This document shows positions 15,985 through 25,148 of a stretch of 64,000 bases of DNA, in pieces; the stretch's first letter is position 1, and the number at the start of each line of letters is the position of its first letter. The position numbers and the translations under genes were made by a program. A model generated the notes under the pieces. That model did not search any database and was not told where the DNA came from. It worked only from the letters and a program-made list of their open reading frames with translations. This stretch comes from Caldilineaceae bacterium (GTDB lineage: Bacteria > Chloroflexota > Anaerolineae > Caldilineales > Caldilineaceae), in contig JALHQH010000004.1 in NCBI GenBank assembly GCA_022842065.1, positions 346,169 to 410,168 of the forward strand, read 5' to 3'.

Positions 15985-18801
15985 TTATTCGCCACCCTGC
16001 AGGTCAAATGCGCGATCCACGATCTCCGCCTGGTTGAGCTTGTGCCAGGCCGCTGACCCTTCCGCTGGGTTGGCGCGGCGCGGGCGACCGATATAACGCA
16101 GTGCGATCTGCTTTTGCGTGATATATTCCAACTGTGGCTTGACGGCCGACCATGCGCCCATGTTGCGTGGCTCTTCCTGCACCCAAACGATCTCTTCTAA
16201 CTTTGGATAACTTTTGAAGAGTGGCTCCAATTCATAAGCCGGGAAAGGGTAAAGCTGTTCAACCCGCGCAATGGCAATTGAGGTGGCCTGGGCGTACTGC
16301 TCACTGCTCACCAGATCGACATGAATTTTGCCGCTGCAGAGAATCAGCCGTTTCACCTGGTCACGCGCGGCCGAATCAGTCATGCGCGCATCATCCAATA
16401 TCGGTTGCCACTTGCCTTCGGCGAGTTGTTTGAGCGAAGAAGCGGAAAGGTTATGGCGCAACAAACTCTTGGGCGTCATCACAATCAGCGGCAGTGGATC
16501 GGTGGTTAAGAGGCGCGCCTGACGCCGCAACAGGTGGAAATATTGAGCGGCAGTCGTCGGGTAGGCGATGCGCATATTCACTTCGGCGGCCAGTTGCAAG
16601 AAACGTTCGAGCCGGCCGGTGGAGTGATCAGGCCCCTGCCCTTCATAGCCGTGGGGCAACAGCAATACCAGCGACGGGGTCTGATCCCACTTGGCAAAGC
16701 CGGAGACGACAAACTCGTCGATGATCGCCTGGGCGGTGTTGATAAAGTCGCCATATTGCGCTTCCCAGATCACCAGCCGCTCAGGGCGCTCAATATTGTA
16801 GCCATATTCAAAACCAATCGTCGCCGCTTCGCTCAAGGGGCTGTTGTGAATCTCAAAGGCCGCTTTCGCCTGCGGGATGTGATGTAACGGTGTGTAAGGT
16901 TCGCCGGTTTCGGCGTCGAAGAGCACCGCATGACGGTGGCTAAAGGTGCCACGCAACACATCCTCGCCGGTCATACGGATCGACGTGCCTTCCGCGAGGA
17001 TCGTGCCCAGGGCCAACGCTTCGGCGGTGGCCCAATCAATGGTTGTTTCCGCAGGGTTATCGAGCGCGCTTTCCGTGCGCCGACGGATACGCTGTAAGCG
17101 GGGATGAACATTGAAGCCTGCGGGCACGGCTAATAAGCTTTGGTGCAACGCCTGTAGCGCTTCAGCCGCAATCGAGGTATCGACCTTGCGCGCGGCACCA
17201 GGTGGCGGCACTTCAATCGCCAACTCGACCTGGGCCTCGGGACCAATACTTTCGAGCGCGGCTTGCAGGGTATCAAGCTGCTTTTGTAGCAATTGCTCAA
17301 CGGTCGCCTGCGCCACTTTACCATCTGCGATCAGCCGTTGCGCCCATTGTTGACGCACGGTCGGCAACGCGTCGATCACAGCATACATCTTGGGCTGGGT
17401 AAAACGCGGTTCATCGCCCTCGTTGTGGCCATAGCGCCGGTAACCAATCAGATCGATCACAAAGTCGCGCTTAAATTGATTGCGATAGGCAATCGCCATG
17501 CGCGCCGTGCGGATACAGGAGACCGGGTCATCGGCATTGACGTGGATAATCGGGATCTTAAAGCCCTTGGCCAAGTCACTGGAGTAGAGGGTGCTGCGCG
17601 TGTGGCTGGGGATGGTGGTGAAACCGACCTGGTTGTTGGCAATAATGTGAATCGTGCCGCCGGTGCCATAGCCTTCCAACCGCGTAAAGTTCAGCGTTTC
17701 GGCCACAATGCCCTGGCCATTAAACGCGGCGTCACCGTGAATCTGGATCGGCAACGAAATATATTGATCCTGGCGTGGTGGGCCTGGCTGATCAACAAAA
17801 GAACCGGCGGCTCGCGCCATCCCTTCGACCACTGGGTTCACATGTTCCAGGTGGCTGGGGTTGGGAGCCATACGCACGGTCAGATCGACCTCGTCGCCAT
17901 CGTAGAGCGCTCGTTGCGCCCCGGCGTGATATTTAACATCGCCAGTCCAGCCGAGTTGACTTAGTCGCGTTTGATTGGCGCTGCTGACGGGGTCTTTGAA
18001 TTCGAGCAACAGTTCGCGATAAGGCTTTTCCAGGATATGGGCGAGGACATTAAGGCGACCCCGGTGGGCCATGCCGATCAGAATCGTATAGATTTCAGCA
18101 TCAACGGCACAGCCGATAATCTCATCCAAAATCGGGATGAGCATATCAAGCCCCTCGACCGAAAAACGGGTTTTGCCGGGGTAGTTGCTCTGCAAAAAGT
18201 GTTCAAAGCCTTCAACTTGGGTCAGCCGTTCCAAGAGCCATTGCTCGTTGATCGGCATGGTGGTTGGCCCAAAACGGTCGGTCTCCACGGCATCGCGCAG
18301 CCAGGCGCGCACCTCGGGAATGCGCAAATGATCAAAGTCATAGCCGGTCTGTGATTCGGAATAGAGCAGGCGTAGCTCGGCAATTGCCGCCCAGGCATCT
18401 GCCGTGCGCGCACCAACTGGGCCACCGACCAGATCGGCAGGCAGCGCCCGTAGATCGGCTTCGGTCAGGCCGTGGTAGGCAAGGTTTAATGAGGGTTCGC
18501 CGGGCAGCGGGCCACCGAGCGGGTCGAGTTGGGCCGCGAGATGACCATATTCGCGGATGGACTGGGCCAGGTTCGCTACGCCGACCACCTTGTGCATATC
18601 AAAGGTGCCAGGTGTAGAGGGGATCACGGGCGCGGCGTTTGGCGTGGGGACTGTGGTCACCGCCCCATTGGTTGGTGGCGTCCACGCTTTAAAAAAGTTC
18701 TGGGTCGCCTGATCCAGGGTTCCTGGATCGGCCTGGTAACGCTCGTACAATTCTAAAATGTAACCGGCGTTGGGGCCATGAAAATCAGTCCAATTTTGCA
18801 T
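15985..18801 (-). CDS. odhA: 2-oxoglutarate dehydrogenase E1 component
   Basis: A 938-aa thiamine-diphosphate enzyme that decarboxylates 2-oxoglutarate and succinylates the lipoyl group of OdhB. The start NWTDFHGPNAGYILELYERY is the usual E1o N-terminus. Further landmarks are GMAHRGRLNVLAHILEKPY (active-site His), GDVKYHAGAQR, the ThDP motif with GDAAFNGQGIVAETLN, YRRYGHNEGDEPRFTQPKMY, and the C-terminal transketolase part with FSHRHAVLFD, EFGYNIERPERL-like text and PHGYEGQGPDHSTGRLERFL. Length and domain order match the family. It is first in the odhAB unit; lipoamide dehydrogenase is not in the window. Confidence 0.95.
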   Translation of the reverse strand: MQNWTDFHGPNAGYILELYERYQADPGTLDQATQNFFKAWTPPTNGAVTTVPTPNAAPVIPSTPGTFDMHKVVGVANLAQSIREYGHLAAQLDPLGGPLPGEPSLNLAYHGLTEADLRALPADLVGGPVGARTADAWAAIAELRLLYSESQTGYDFDHLRIPEVRAWLRDAVETDRFGPTTMPINEQWLLERLTQVEGFEHFLQSNYPGKTRFSVEGLDMLIPILDEIIGCAVDAEIYTILIGMAHRGRLNVLAHILEKPYRELLLEFKDPVSSANQTRLSQLGWTGDVKYHAGAQRALYDGDEVDLTVRMAPNPSHLEHVNPVVEGMARAAGSFVDQPGPPRQDQYISLPIQIHGDAAFNGQGIVAETLNFTRLEGYGTGGTIHIIANNQVGFTTIPSHTRSTLYSSDLAKGFKIPIIHVNADDPVSCIRTARMAIAYRNQFKRDFVIDLIGYRRYGHNEGDEPRFTQPKMYAVIDALPTVRQQWAQRLIADGKVAQATVEQLLQKQLDTLQAALESIGPEAQVELAIEVPPPGAARKVDTSIAAEALQALHQSLLAVPAGFNVHPRLQRIRRRTESALDNPAETTIDWATAEALALGTILAEGTSIRMTGEDVLRGTFSHRHAVLFDAETGEPYTPLHHIPQAKAAFEIHNSPLSEAATIGFEYGYNIERPERLVIWEAQYGDFINTAQAIIDEFVVSGFAKWDQTPSLVLLLPHGYEGQGPDHSTGRLERFLQLAAEVNMRIAYPTTAAQYFHLLRRQARLLTTDPLPLIVMTPKSLLRHNLSASSLKQLAEGKWQPILDDARMTDSAARDQVKRLILCSGKIHVDLVSSEQYAQATSIAIARVEQLYPFPAYELEPLFKSYPKLEEIVWVQEEPRNMGAWSAVKPQLEYITQKQIALRYIGRPRRANPAEGSAAWHKLNQAEIVDRAFDLQGGE

Positions 18802-19086
18802 AATTTATCCATTGGGTTGAAGGCGTTTGCCAGTGGTATTCCCTTGCGCCGCTGACGAAATTTGTCGAGCAGATTCGCTGACGATTGGTGGTGCACAGAA
18901 CCGCTAAGAGCGTAGCGTGAAAATGACACTTTGTCAAGCCGCGACCCGGATTCCAGCCAATTTTACGCAGATTGACGATTGTGCCGATCTTGCATACAAT
19001 ATACCCACCCGCGAATTAAAACCATCTGTTTGCATCCAATGTTAATCGATTAGTTGATGATTTATTCTAGCCCGATGGACTAGCTC

Positions 19087-19797
19087 ATGGACCTGATGAA
19101 GCTCATGCCGGTGGAACAGCGCACCTTAAGTGAAGAAGCTGCCGAACGTCTGCGCGCTGCCATCCGTGATGGCGTGTTGCATCCCGGCATGCGATTAGTA
19201 GAACGCGATCTGGCGGAACGGCTGGGGATGAGTCGCATCCCCGTCCGCGAAGCGATTGGCCGCCTAGTAGAGGAGGGTTTGATCTACAAATCGCCCCACC
19301 GCGGCACCTTTGTCTATGCCCCAACGCCACAGGAGATCGAGGAGATCTCTTCGCTGCGTGTTGTCTTGGAAAGTTTTGTGGTGGAGCGCGTGATCGCACA
19401 TTGGACGACCGAACTAGAGACCGAGTTACGCCACATTGTCAACCTGATGCGTATGGCGGCCACCCACGGTGATCGCCATCAACTGCACGAATGTGATTAT
19501 TACTTTCATAACACACTCTGGCATGTAGCCAAACATGCGTTGCTGCTCGAGGTAGTCTCGGGTTTGCGTTCGCGCATTAACCGTTTTCTCTTTGAAGCAT
19601 CAGAACTGTTGCCCTTGGCAGAAATTGATATGCACATTGACGCCCATGATGCGCTCATTGATGTGATCAAAGGGGGCAATGTCCCTAAGGCCCAAGCGGT
19701 GATGACGGCCCATGTGCTCTCAGCCAAGACTCGCATCCTGACCTATTGCACCTTTCGGGGCGCAGAAAATGGGCATAGGTCCAAATTAGCGCTATAA
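19087..19797 (+). CDS. GntR-family regulator (FadR/FCD subfamily)
   Basis: A 236-aa regulator. The N-terminal winged helix reads LSEEAAERLRAAIRDGVLHPGMRLVERDLAERLGMSRIPVREAIGRLVEEGLI. The C-terminal all-helical FCD ligand domain (about 90-225) has HECDYYFHNTLWHVAKH and the later DAHDALIDVIKGGN, with Asp/His residues that usually hold a metal and a carboxylate effector. It begins a rightward unit with a deacetylase 20 bp downstream and a PdxA2-like dehydrogenase, so it likely senses an intermediate of that pathway. Of the in-frame ATGs at 19087, 19096 and 19108, the first is taken. Confidence 0.85.
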   Translation: MDLMKLMPVEQRTLSEEAAERLRAAIRDGVLHPGMRLVERDLAERLGMSRIPVREAIGRLVEEGLIYKSPHRGTFVYAPTPQEIEEISSLRVVLESFVVERVIAHWTTELETELRHIVNLMRMAATHGDRHQLHECDYYFHNTLWHVAKHALLLEVVSGLRSRINRFLFEASELLPLAEIDMHIDAHDALIDVIKGGNVPKAQAVMTAHVLSAKTRILTYCTFRGAENGHRSKLAL

Positions 19798-19817
19798 GTT
19801 GCGCAGGGAAAGCTACA

Positions 19818-20633
19818 ATGACCGAACCACTAAAAATTCTTGTCTTTGGCGCACACCCCGATGATCCCGACTTCTCGGCGGGTGGGGTGGCCGCCCTCTA
19901 TGCTCAACAGGGGCACCGGGTCAAACTCGTTAGCCTGACCAATGGCGATGCCGGCCACCATGCGCTGGGTGGCGCGCCGTTGGCCTGGCGGCGCCGGCAA
20001 GAAGCCGCAGCGGCAGGTGCCGCCCTGGGTGTTGAATATGTAACGCTGGACATCCACGATGGGGCATTGTTGCCCACCCTGGAAAACCGTAACCTGGTCA
20101 TCGCACTGATTCGTGCCTTCACCCCGGACCTGGTGACGGTACACCGTCCGAATGACTATCATCCTGATCACCGCTATGCCTCGCAACTGGTGCAGGATGC
20201 GTCGTATATGGTGACGGTGCCCAACGTCGTCTCGCATGTGCCCCACCTGCGCACCATGCCGGTGATCGTCCATACCTGGGATCATTTCCAGAAGCCCTAT
20301 CCTTTTCAACCCGATGTGGTCATTACGATTGATGATGTGGTGGAGCAGAAGGTGGATGCGCTGCACTGCCACACCTCGCAGGTCTATGAGTGGCTGCCCT
20401 ACAATGGGCGCTACCTGGAGGAGGTGCCAGACGGGGCTGACGAACGGCGGTCGTGGTTGCGCCAACGGCTCGAACCGCGCCTGCGCCGCCAAGCGGATCT
20501 CTATCGCCCCCAATTGATCGCCCGCTATGGCGAGGCCAAAGGGCGGCAAGTCCAATATGCCGAAAGCTTTGAAGCGTGTGAATATGGCGCGCCGCTAACC
20601 GCCGAAATGGCCGCACGCCTCTTTCCATTTTAG
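19818..20633 (+). CDS. PIG-L/LmbE-family deacetylase
   Basis: A 271-aa zinc-dependent N-deacetylase. Metal-binding motif FGAHPDDPDFSAGG (residues about 10-23) has Asp where most relatives have Glu (HPDDxE). The second motif PNDYHPDHRYASQLVQDASYM supplies the HxDH histidines. Family members remove acetyl groups from GlcNAc-containing lipids, mycothiol precursors and other amino sugars. Here the company of a GntR regulator and a PdxA2-like enzyme points to catabolism of a small acetylated or sugar-acid substrate. AGGGAAAG precedes the ATG. Confidence 0.85.
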   Translation: MTEPLKILVFGAHPDDPDFSAGGVAALYAQQGHRVKLVSLTNGDAGHHALGGAPLAWRRRQEAAAAGAALGVEYVTLDIHDGALLPTLENRNLVIALIRAFTPDLVTVHRPNDYHPDHRYASQLVQDASYMVTVPNVVSHVPHLRTMPVIVHTWDHFQKPYPFQPDVVITIDDVVEQKVDALHCHTSQVYEWLPYNGRYLEEVPDGADERRSWLRQRLEPRLRRQADLYRPQLIARYGEAKGRQVQYAESFEACEYGAPLTAEMAARLFPF

Positions 20634-20686
20634 CAGAGTTGCAAAGTTGCAAGGTGGCAGGGTACTCTGCAACTCTGCAACTCTGC
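20633..20686 (+). terminator. Imperfect hairpin between the PIG-L and pdxA2-like genes
   Basis: GCAGAGTTGCAAAGTTGCA (20633-20651) pairs with 20668-20686 with one mismatch, and the right arm is part of a triple TGCAACTC tandem. It starts on the last base of the deacetylase stop codon and may attenuate transcription into the next gene. Confidence 0.55.
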
Positions 20687-20720
20687 AACTCTCCCCCTAC
20701 CCCAAGGAAACCACACACCT

Positions 20721-21731
20721 ATGACGAAACCATTGCTTGCGATCACGATGGGCGACCCGGCCGGTATTGGGCCGGAGATCATCGTCAAAGCGTTGACCCA
20801 TCAAGTTGTGTTTGAACAGTGCCGGCCCCTGGTCATCGGCGACCGGCGCATGTTAGCCCAAGCGGCGCAATGGACGGGTTGTCCCGCCGTGTTTGAGCTT
20901 GTGACCGCGCCGGCACAGGGTACATACCAGGCCGGCACCATTACCTTGCTCGACCGCGCCAACGCTGATCCGGCCCAAATCGTACCAGGGCGGATCAGCG
21001 CAGCAGCGGGGGCCGCCGCGGTTGACTATGTAATCCAGGCCTGTGATCTGGCAATGGCTGGGACGATTGCTGGCGTGGTGACGGCCCCGCTCAATAAAGA
21101 GGCGATGCACCTGGCCGGCCATAACTATGCCGGCCACACGGAATTATTAGCCGACCGAACCGATGCCAAACGCGTCAGCATGTTGTTGACCAGTCCCAAA
21201 CTGCGCGTGGTCCATGTCAGCACCCATGTGGCGCTAGCCGAGGCGATCCGCCGCGTAACGCCGGAACGGGTCGATGAAGTGATTGAGTTGGCCTATGCTT
21301 CGTGTGTGGCATTGGGGATTGCCCAACCGCGCATTGCAGTCGCCGGCCTCAATCCCCACGCCAGCGAAGGTGGTCTATTTGGGGAGGAGGAAGCGCGGAT
21401 GGTGCAGCCGGGGATTGAGCAGGCGCGCCGCCGTGGGCGCAACGTCTCCGACCCACAACCACCAGATACGGTTTTCCTGCGCGCCGTCAAAGGCGAATTT
21501 GATATCGTCGTCGCGATGTATCACGACCAAGGACACATCCCCATGAAATTGCTTGCCTTTGATAGCGGCGTCAACGTGAGCATTGGCCTACCGATTATTC
21601 GCACCTCGGTTGATCATGGCACAGCGTTTGATATTGCGGGCACGGGCAAAGCCAGCGCAGAGAGCTTGTTGGCAGCAATTGATGTCGCGGTTAAGATGGC
21701 TGCTGCGCAACGAGGAAAAGCAGAGGGGTAA
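20721..21731 (+). CDS. PdxA2-like 4-phospho-hydroxyacid (threonate/erythronate-type) dehydrogenase
   Basis: A 336-aa metal- and NAD-dependent dehydrogenase of the PdxA family: LAITMGDPAGIGPEI at the start, VVTAPLNKEAMHLAGHNYAGHTE with ligand His, and a C-terminal MYHDQGHIPMKLLAF followed by VNVSIGLPIIRTSVDHGTAFDIAGTGKA. True PdxA normally has YHDQGLPVLK, while the GHIPMKLLAF form and NVSIGLPIIRTS are what I associate with the PdxA2 branch, which oxidises 4-phospho-D-threonate or -erythronate. No kinase of that pathway (DUF1537) is adjacent. A role in vitamin B6 synthesis is possible but less likely given the GntR neighbour. Confidence 0.75.
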   Translation: MTKPLLAITMGDPAGIGPEIIVKALTHQVVFEQCRPLVIGDRRMLAQAAQWTGCPAVFELVTAPAQGTYQAGTITLLDRANADPAQIVPGRISAAAGAAAVDYVIQACDLAMAGTIAGVVTAPLNKEAMHLAGHNYAGHTELLADRTDAKRVSMLLTSPKLRVVHVSTHVALAEAIRRVTPERVDEVIELAYASCVALGIAQPRIAVAGLNPHASEGGLFGEEEARMVQPGIEQARRRGRNVSDPQPPDTVFLRAVKGEFDIVVAMYHDQGHIPMKLLAFDSGVNVSIGLPIIRTSVDHGTAFDIAGTGKASAESLLAAIDVAVKMAAAQRGKAEG

Positions 21732-21806
21732 AGTTAGCCTGCTGATGGGACGGATTGAACAGATCAGCGCTGATCCGCTCAATCCGTCTCATCAGCAGGC
21801 TAACTT
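21731..21806 (+). terminator. Long terminator after the pdxA2-like gene
   Basis: A 28-bp stem, AAGTTAGCCTGCTGATGGGA (from 21731) with 21779-21806, contains one G/A difference that would be a G-U pair in RNA. It begins at the stop codon. The loop itself contains AGATCAGCGCTGATC, a second small palindrome. Confidence 0.75.
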
Positions 21807-21888
21807 ATAGACACATTATTTACACATGGCACAATCTACGGAAGAACTCACTGCCGTGAGAGTGTGCCAGGTTTAAGTGTCATCGCTA

Positions 21889-23052
21889 TTAGGTGGTGAT
21901 AAAATCCTCTTCCAGCTTTAGATAGGTGTTGATCTGCGCTGGGTCAAAGAGCTCCGTTTGTAGAATCGCATGGGCGGCGCTGAGTAGCGCATAGCGAACA
22001 CGATCAGAAACGTTATACCAGACTGGGCTGGCAAGTACAAGTGCCCGCCAGGCAAAAAAGGGTGCGACCACAGTGAGCAGTTCCGGATCATTGCGTAGGG
22101 AAAGATAGGTGTTCCAGAAGATATTCCAGAGCTGCTCGAACGGTGCGGCTAGTTTTCCCGTCCGCTGTAGCGAAAAGAAAAGATAATTGATTGCCATACA
22201 GACCACATCATCAGCCGGCTCGCCCCACGCGCCCCGGCTGCGATTCAAAAGCCGAAAGTTGCCATCACGCGCAAAGATCACATTATAGGGATGGAAATCG
22301 CCGTGGACCTGGGCGAGCCGATGGGTTTTATCTTTGAGCCGCCAACGCCAGGCGACGCAGGCCTGCTCCAGCTCGGCCAGCCAAGCGCGGTCGACGAGTG
22401 CATGTTGCTCATAACTATCAATTAGCCCCATAATCCCTGCACCACTGCCCACAGTGTCCCGAACGCGGCGCGTGTATAGCGAGGGATCGCTGCCCGTCTG
22501 GTTATGAATATTGGCCAAATAGATGGCAAGCTGGCGGGCGCGCATAAGGTCAGCCCCGGTTGCTTCCCCGGTATCACGGAGCCGTTGCAGATCGTGCGCA
22601 TAGGGGGTGCCGCTAACATACTCGGTGAGTAGGAAAAATTCACTGCCATCGGCCAGAGAAAGCAGGCGATCATCAGTCGTCACGGCCCCGACATCCAGGG
22701 CATGGGTATGGTTGGGCAATTGATTAAAGGTATCGTAGCCCAGGAGCAACTCGGCCGCACGGTCGGCGCGCATTTGATGGTCAAATTGGTTGACCGCCAC
22801 CGTGCGTAGGACAAGTTTAGTCGGTTTACCATCAATGCGGCAATCCACCAAGACCGGTTCGCCATAGCCAAAGGTTTTTAAGGCTTGGCGTTCATTGCGA
22901 TGGCCGATCTCGCGCCGATTCGGTGTCGCCAGCGGCGAAAGCATGGGCGATAGACTTTCATCCCCCAACCTGGCCAACTGTAACACCTCTACCTGGGCGT
23001 GCAATCGCTGTGACAGGTAGTTGGCTACCTGTTCCATCTGCAACTTCACCAT
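21889..23052 (-). CDS. APH-type phosphotransferase with altered metal-binding residue
   Basis: A 387-aa aminoglycoside/choline-kinase-fold protein. The catalytic loop is intact (VHGDFHPYNVIF, the HGDxxxxN motif). The following metal-binding position, normally Asp (LLDxSRG), is Asn in RLLNRSRGAWGEPADD (codon at 22243-22245). That single-base change may reduce or abolish phosphotransfer. The reading frame is open up to 23175, but the upstream gene ends at 23072. ATG 23052 (MVKLQMEQV) leaves a 19-bp gap and is preferred. It is co-transcribed with a universal stress protein. Substrate unknown; it need not be an antibiotic. Confidence 0.7.
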   Translation of the reverse strand: MVKLQMEQVANYLSQRLHAQVEVLQLARLGDESLSPMLSPLATPNRREIGHRNERQALKTFGYGEPVLVDCRIDGKPTKLVLRTVAVNQFDHQMRADRAAELLLGYDTFNQLPNHTHALDVGAVTTDDRLLSLADGSEFFLLTEYVSGTPYAHDLQRLRDTGEATGADLMRARQLAIYLANIHNQTGSDPSLYTRRVRDTVGSGAGIMGLIDSYEQHALVDRAWLAELEQACVAWRWRLKDKTHRLAQVHGDFHPYNVIFARDGNFRLLNRSRGAWGEPADDVVCMAINYLFFSLQRTGKLAAPFEQLWNIFWNTYLSLRNDPELLTVVAPFFAWRALVLASPVWYNVSDRVRYALLSAAHAILQTELFDPAQINTYLKLEEDFITT

Positions 23053-23071
23053 TATCTTGCTCTTCTTCCCT

Positions 23072-24007
23072 CTATTCCGCGGCACGATGCACTCGACCTG
23101 CCTGTAAAGCGACACTGCGCCGTAGTAAAAGTGGACAGGGCGCGCTATGTAGAATTTTGCCGGCCACACTACCATAGACCCACCGGCTGTAGCCAGATAG
23201 ACCGTGGGTGCTCATGATCACCAGATCGATTGGCACGCGACCGAGGATCTGCAAGATTGCTTCACTTGCCTGCCCGGCATAGAGTTCAGAGGCAGTCGGA
23301 ATATTGGCTGCCTTTAGTTGGGCACAGATGGTCTGGAGATAGGCACTCGCCTCGATCCGGCGTTCGGCATTGAGCGTATCTTCCGCATAGCCCTGCTCCG
23401 CCAATACCTCTTTTTGCCAGTCAGAAAGTGGTTCCAGGATGCGCACAACAAGGAGAGACGCCGCTAATTCAGTTGCCAACATCTGCGCATCGGCCAAGGC
23501 TTCTTCGGCAATCGGTGAACCATCTAGCGGCACAAGAATGTGATTGATTTCATAATTAGGCGGCAAGGTTTCCCGGTTGCGCACTAGAAAGATCGGCTGT
23601 TGGGCAATATGAATCACCCGGTCCGCCACACTCCCCAGTGCCCAGCGGGCGAAACCGGTACGGCCATGGGTCGTCATGGCAATCAGATCGGCGTTGACTT
23701 TGGTGGCCAAATCGGCAATCGACTGGGCCGCGTCGCCCGCGGCCAACCAATGGGTGACCTGGTAGCCTTGGTGCTGCAACTCTGTCTGCATTTGCGCCAG
23801 GTATTGCGCCATATCGTTTTTAATAACTACCTGTAACTTTTCTTGGACGACCTGTTCTTGTGCGGCCAGCGCATAGGTGTATAGGTGCGGTTCAACGATG
23901 CTGACCAGATGAATCGTCGTTTGGGACGAAACCAGATGGCGTAAGTATGGTAACACCTGTTCTGCCGTAGCAGATGTATCAAGTGGGACAAGAATATTGG
24001 TATACAT
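23072..24007 (-). CDS. Tandem universal stress protein (two UspA domains)
   Basis: A 311-aa protein with two UspA domains. Domain 1 starts MYTNILVPLDTSATAEQVLPYLRHL and ends with the ATP-binding GRTGFARWALGSVADRVI; domain 2 starts INHILVPLDGSPIAEEALADAQML and ends HGLSGYSRWVYGSVAGKILHSAPCPLLL. Both have the Gx2Gx9G(S/T) nucleotide-binding pattern. Start 24007 has AAAGGAG 8 bases upstream and begins directly with the conserved strand; the longer frame to 24115 has no support. Tandem USPs respond to starvation, oxygen or redox stress. Confidence 0.88.
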   Translation of the reverse strand: MYTNILVPLDTSATAEQVLPYLRHLVSSQTTIHLVSIVEPHLYTYALAAQEQVVQEKLQVVIKNDMAQYLAQMQTELQHQGYQVTHWLAAGDAAQSIADLATKVNADLIAMTTHGRTGFARWALGSVADRVIHIAQQPIFLVRNRETLPPNYEINHILVPLDGSPIAEEALADAQMLATELAASLLVVRILEPLSDWQKEVLAEQGYAEDTLNAERRIEASAYLQTICAQLKAANIPTASELYAGQASEAILQILGRVPIDLVIMSTHGLSGYSRWVYGSVAGKILHSAPCPLLLRRSVALQAGRVHRAAE

Positions 24008-24463
24008 ATGCCGGCTCCTTTGAACGCCTGCTCTCCTTCGCCTGTGTGAAAACGCCAAATGCTTTTTTATATCTGTATACAACGCGAAGTTTTTGGTCGA
24101 TGGGCAAGCGCTCATTCACGCATTCAACGTAATGGCAATCTAGCGCTGGAAGCTAACGCGCAAGCACGTATTTTTAAGACAGTCATAGCGGAATACGCTG
24201 CATGCGCAAGGATAGTCGAGGTAATCTATGCTGCCATTTGCATAATTTCTACACTTTACACAACTTTGGGGTGATTGGAATCAGTCATGCGGGGAGAACG
24301 CGAACTAGCCAGATGGCGGTCTTCTGACCTAGCCAGGTGGCTAGGGGCAAAATAGTGAAGGGCGAGCGGCCATAAAATTGGAGATTTTTGGGGTTGGTTG
24401 GTTCGTTGGTTGGTCAAGCCGTTATAGGCAAAACAAACAAACTAACCAACCACTTACATACAA
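24008..24463. other. 456-bp gene-free region
   Basis: It lies between the USP gene (leftward) and the end of the response-regulator gene. The right half (24008-24290) is A/T-richer and probably contains the USP promoter. At 24392-24413 there is a GGTTGGTT tract whose partner CAAACTAACCAACC at 24437-24450 can pair with it. This may be the terminator of the regulator gene. No credible coding sequence was seen. Confidence 0.5.
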
Positions 24464-25144
24464 CTATTCAACAGGGGGGACGAGTTTGTGACGAATCGCG
24501 TAGGCAATGGCTTCCATCCGGCTGGCTACCTGTAACTTTGAGAGCACGTTGCTCACATGAAATTTGACGGTAGAGCGGCTGATAATCAAGCGGTCGGCAA
24601 TTTCGCTGTTATTGAGGCCCTCGACCATCAAGACCAGCACTTCGCGTTCGCGTTCGGTGAGATCAAAGCCAGGCGCGGTGTGAAAAGATTGGCGGGCCTG
24701 GCGGATCAACGCCTGGGTTGCCTCCGGGGCTAAGGTAGGCCGGCCGGCATAGGCGGCGCGCACCGCATCGGCCAATTCATCCGCAGAGACATTTTTGAGC
24801 AAATAACCAATCGCACCTGCTTCTAAGACACGCCGAATCAAATCATCCTCTTTGAAGCTGGTCAGGGCGATGACCTGAATATGGGGATAATGTTTGCGAA
24901 TGGCCCGCGTCGCATCTGCCCCATCCATGTTGGGCATTACGAGATCCATTAAAACCACATCTGGGCGCAGTTGGCTGCAGAGGTTGACCGCTTTGGCACC
25001 ATCATTGGCCTCGCCGACCAATGCCAAATCATCATAAATTGAAAGAAAGGCGGTCAGTCCACTGCGGACGACGGCTTGATCATCCACGATCATCACGCGG
25101 ATGGTCTCTAAGGGTGTCGGTGGCATCAATGGTTGTTCTAACAT
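24464..25144 (-). CDS. NarL/LuxR-type response regulator
   Basis: A 226-aa transcription factor. The receiver domain has the acidic pocket VDDQ, the phosphoacceptor in [13 protein letters not shown], and the conserved Lys in YLLKNVS. The C-terminal LuxR helix-turn-helix reads [43 protein letters not shown]. The chosen ATG (25144) lies 4 bp after the stop of the kinase gene, so the pair is translationally coupled. Frames extending further upstream would overlap the kinase. Confidence 0.9.
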   Translation of the reverse strand: MLEQPLMPPTPLETIRVMIVDDQAVVRSGLTAFLSIYDDLALVGEANDGAKAVNLCSQLRPDVVLMDLVMPNMDGADATRAIRKHYPHIQVIALTSFKEDDLIRRVLEAGAIGYLLKNVSADELADAVRAAYAGRPTLAPEATQALIRQARQSFHTAPGFDLTEREREVLVLMVEGLNNSEIADRLIISRSTVKFHVSNVLSKLQVASRMEAIAYAIRHKLVPPVE

Positions 25145-25148
25145 AAAT

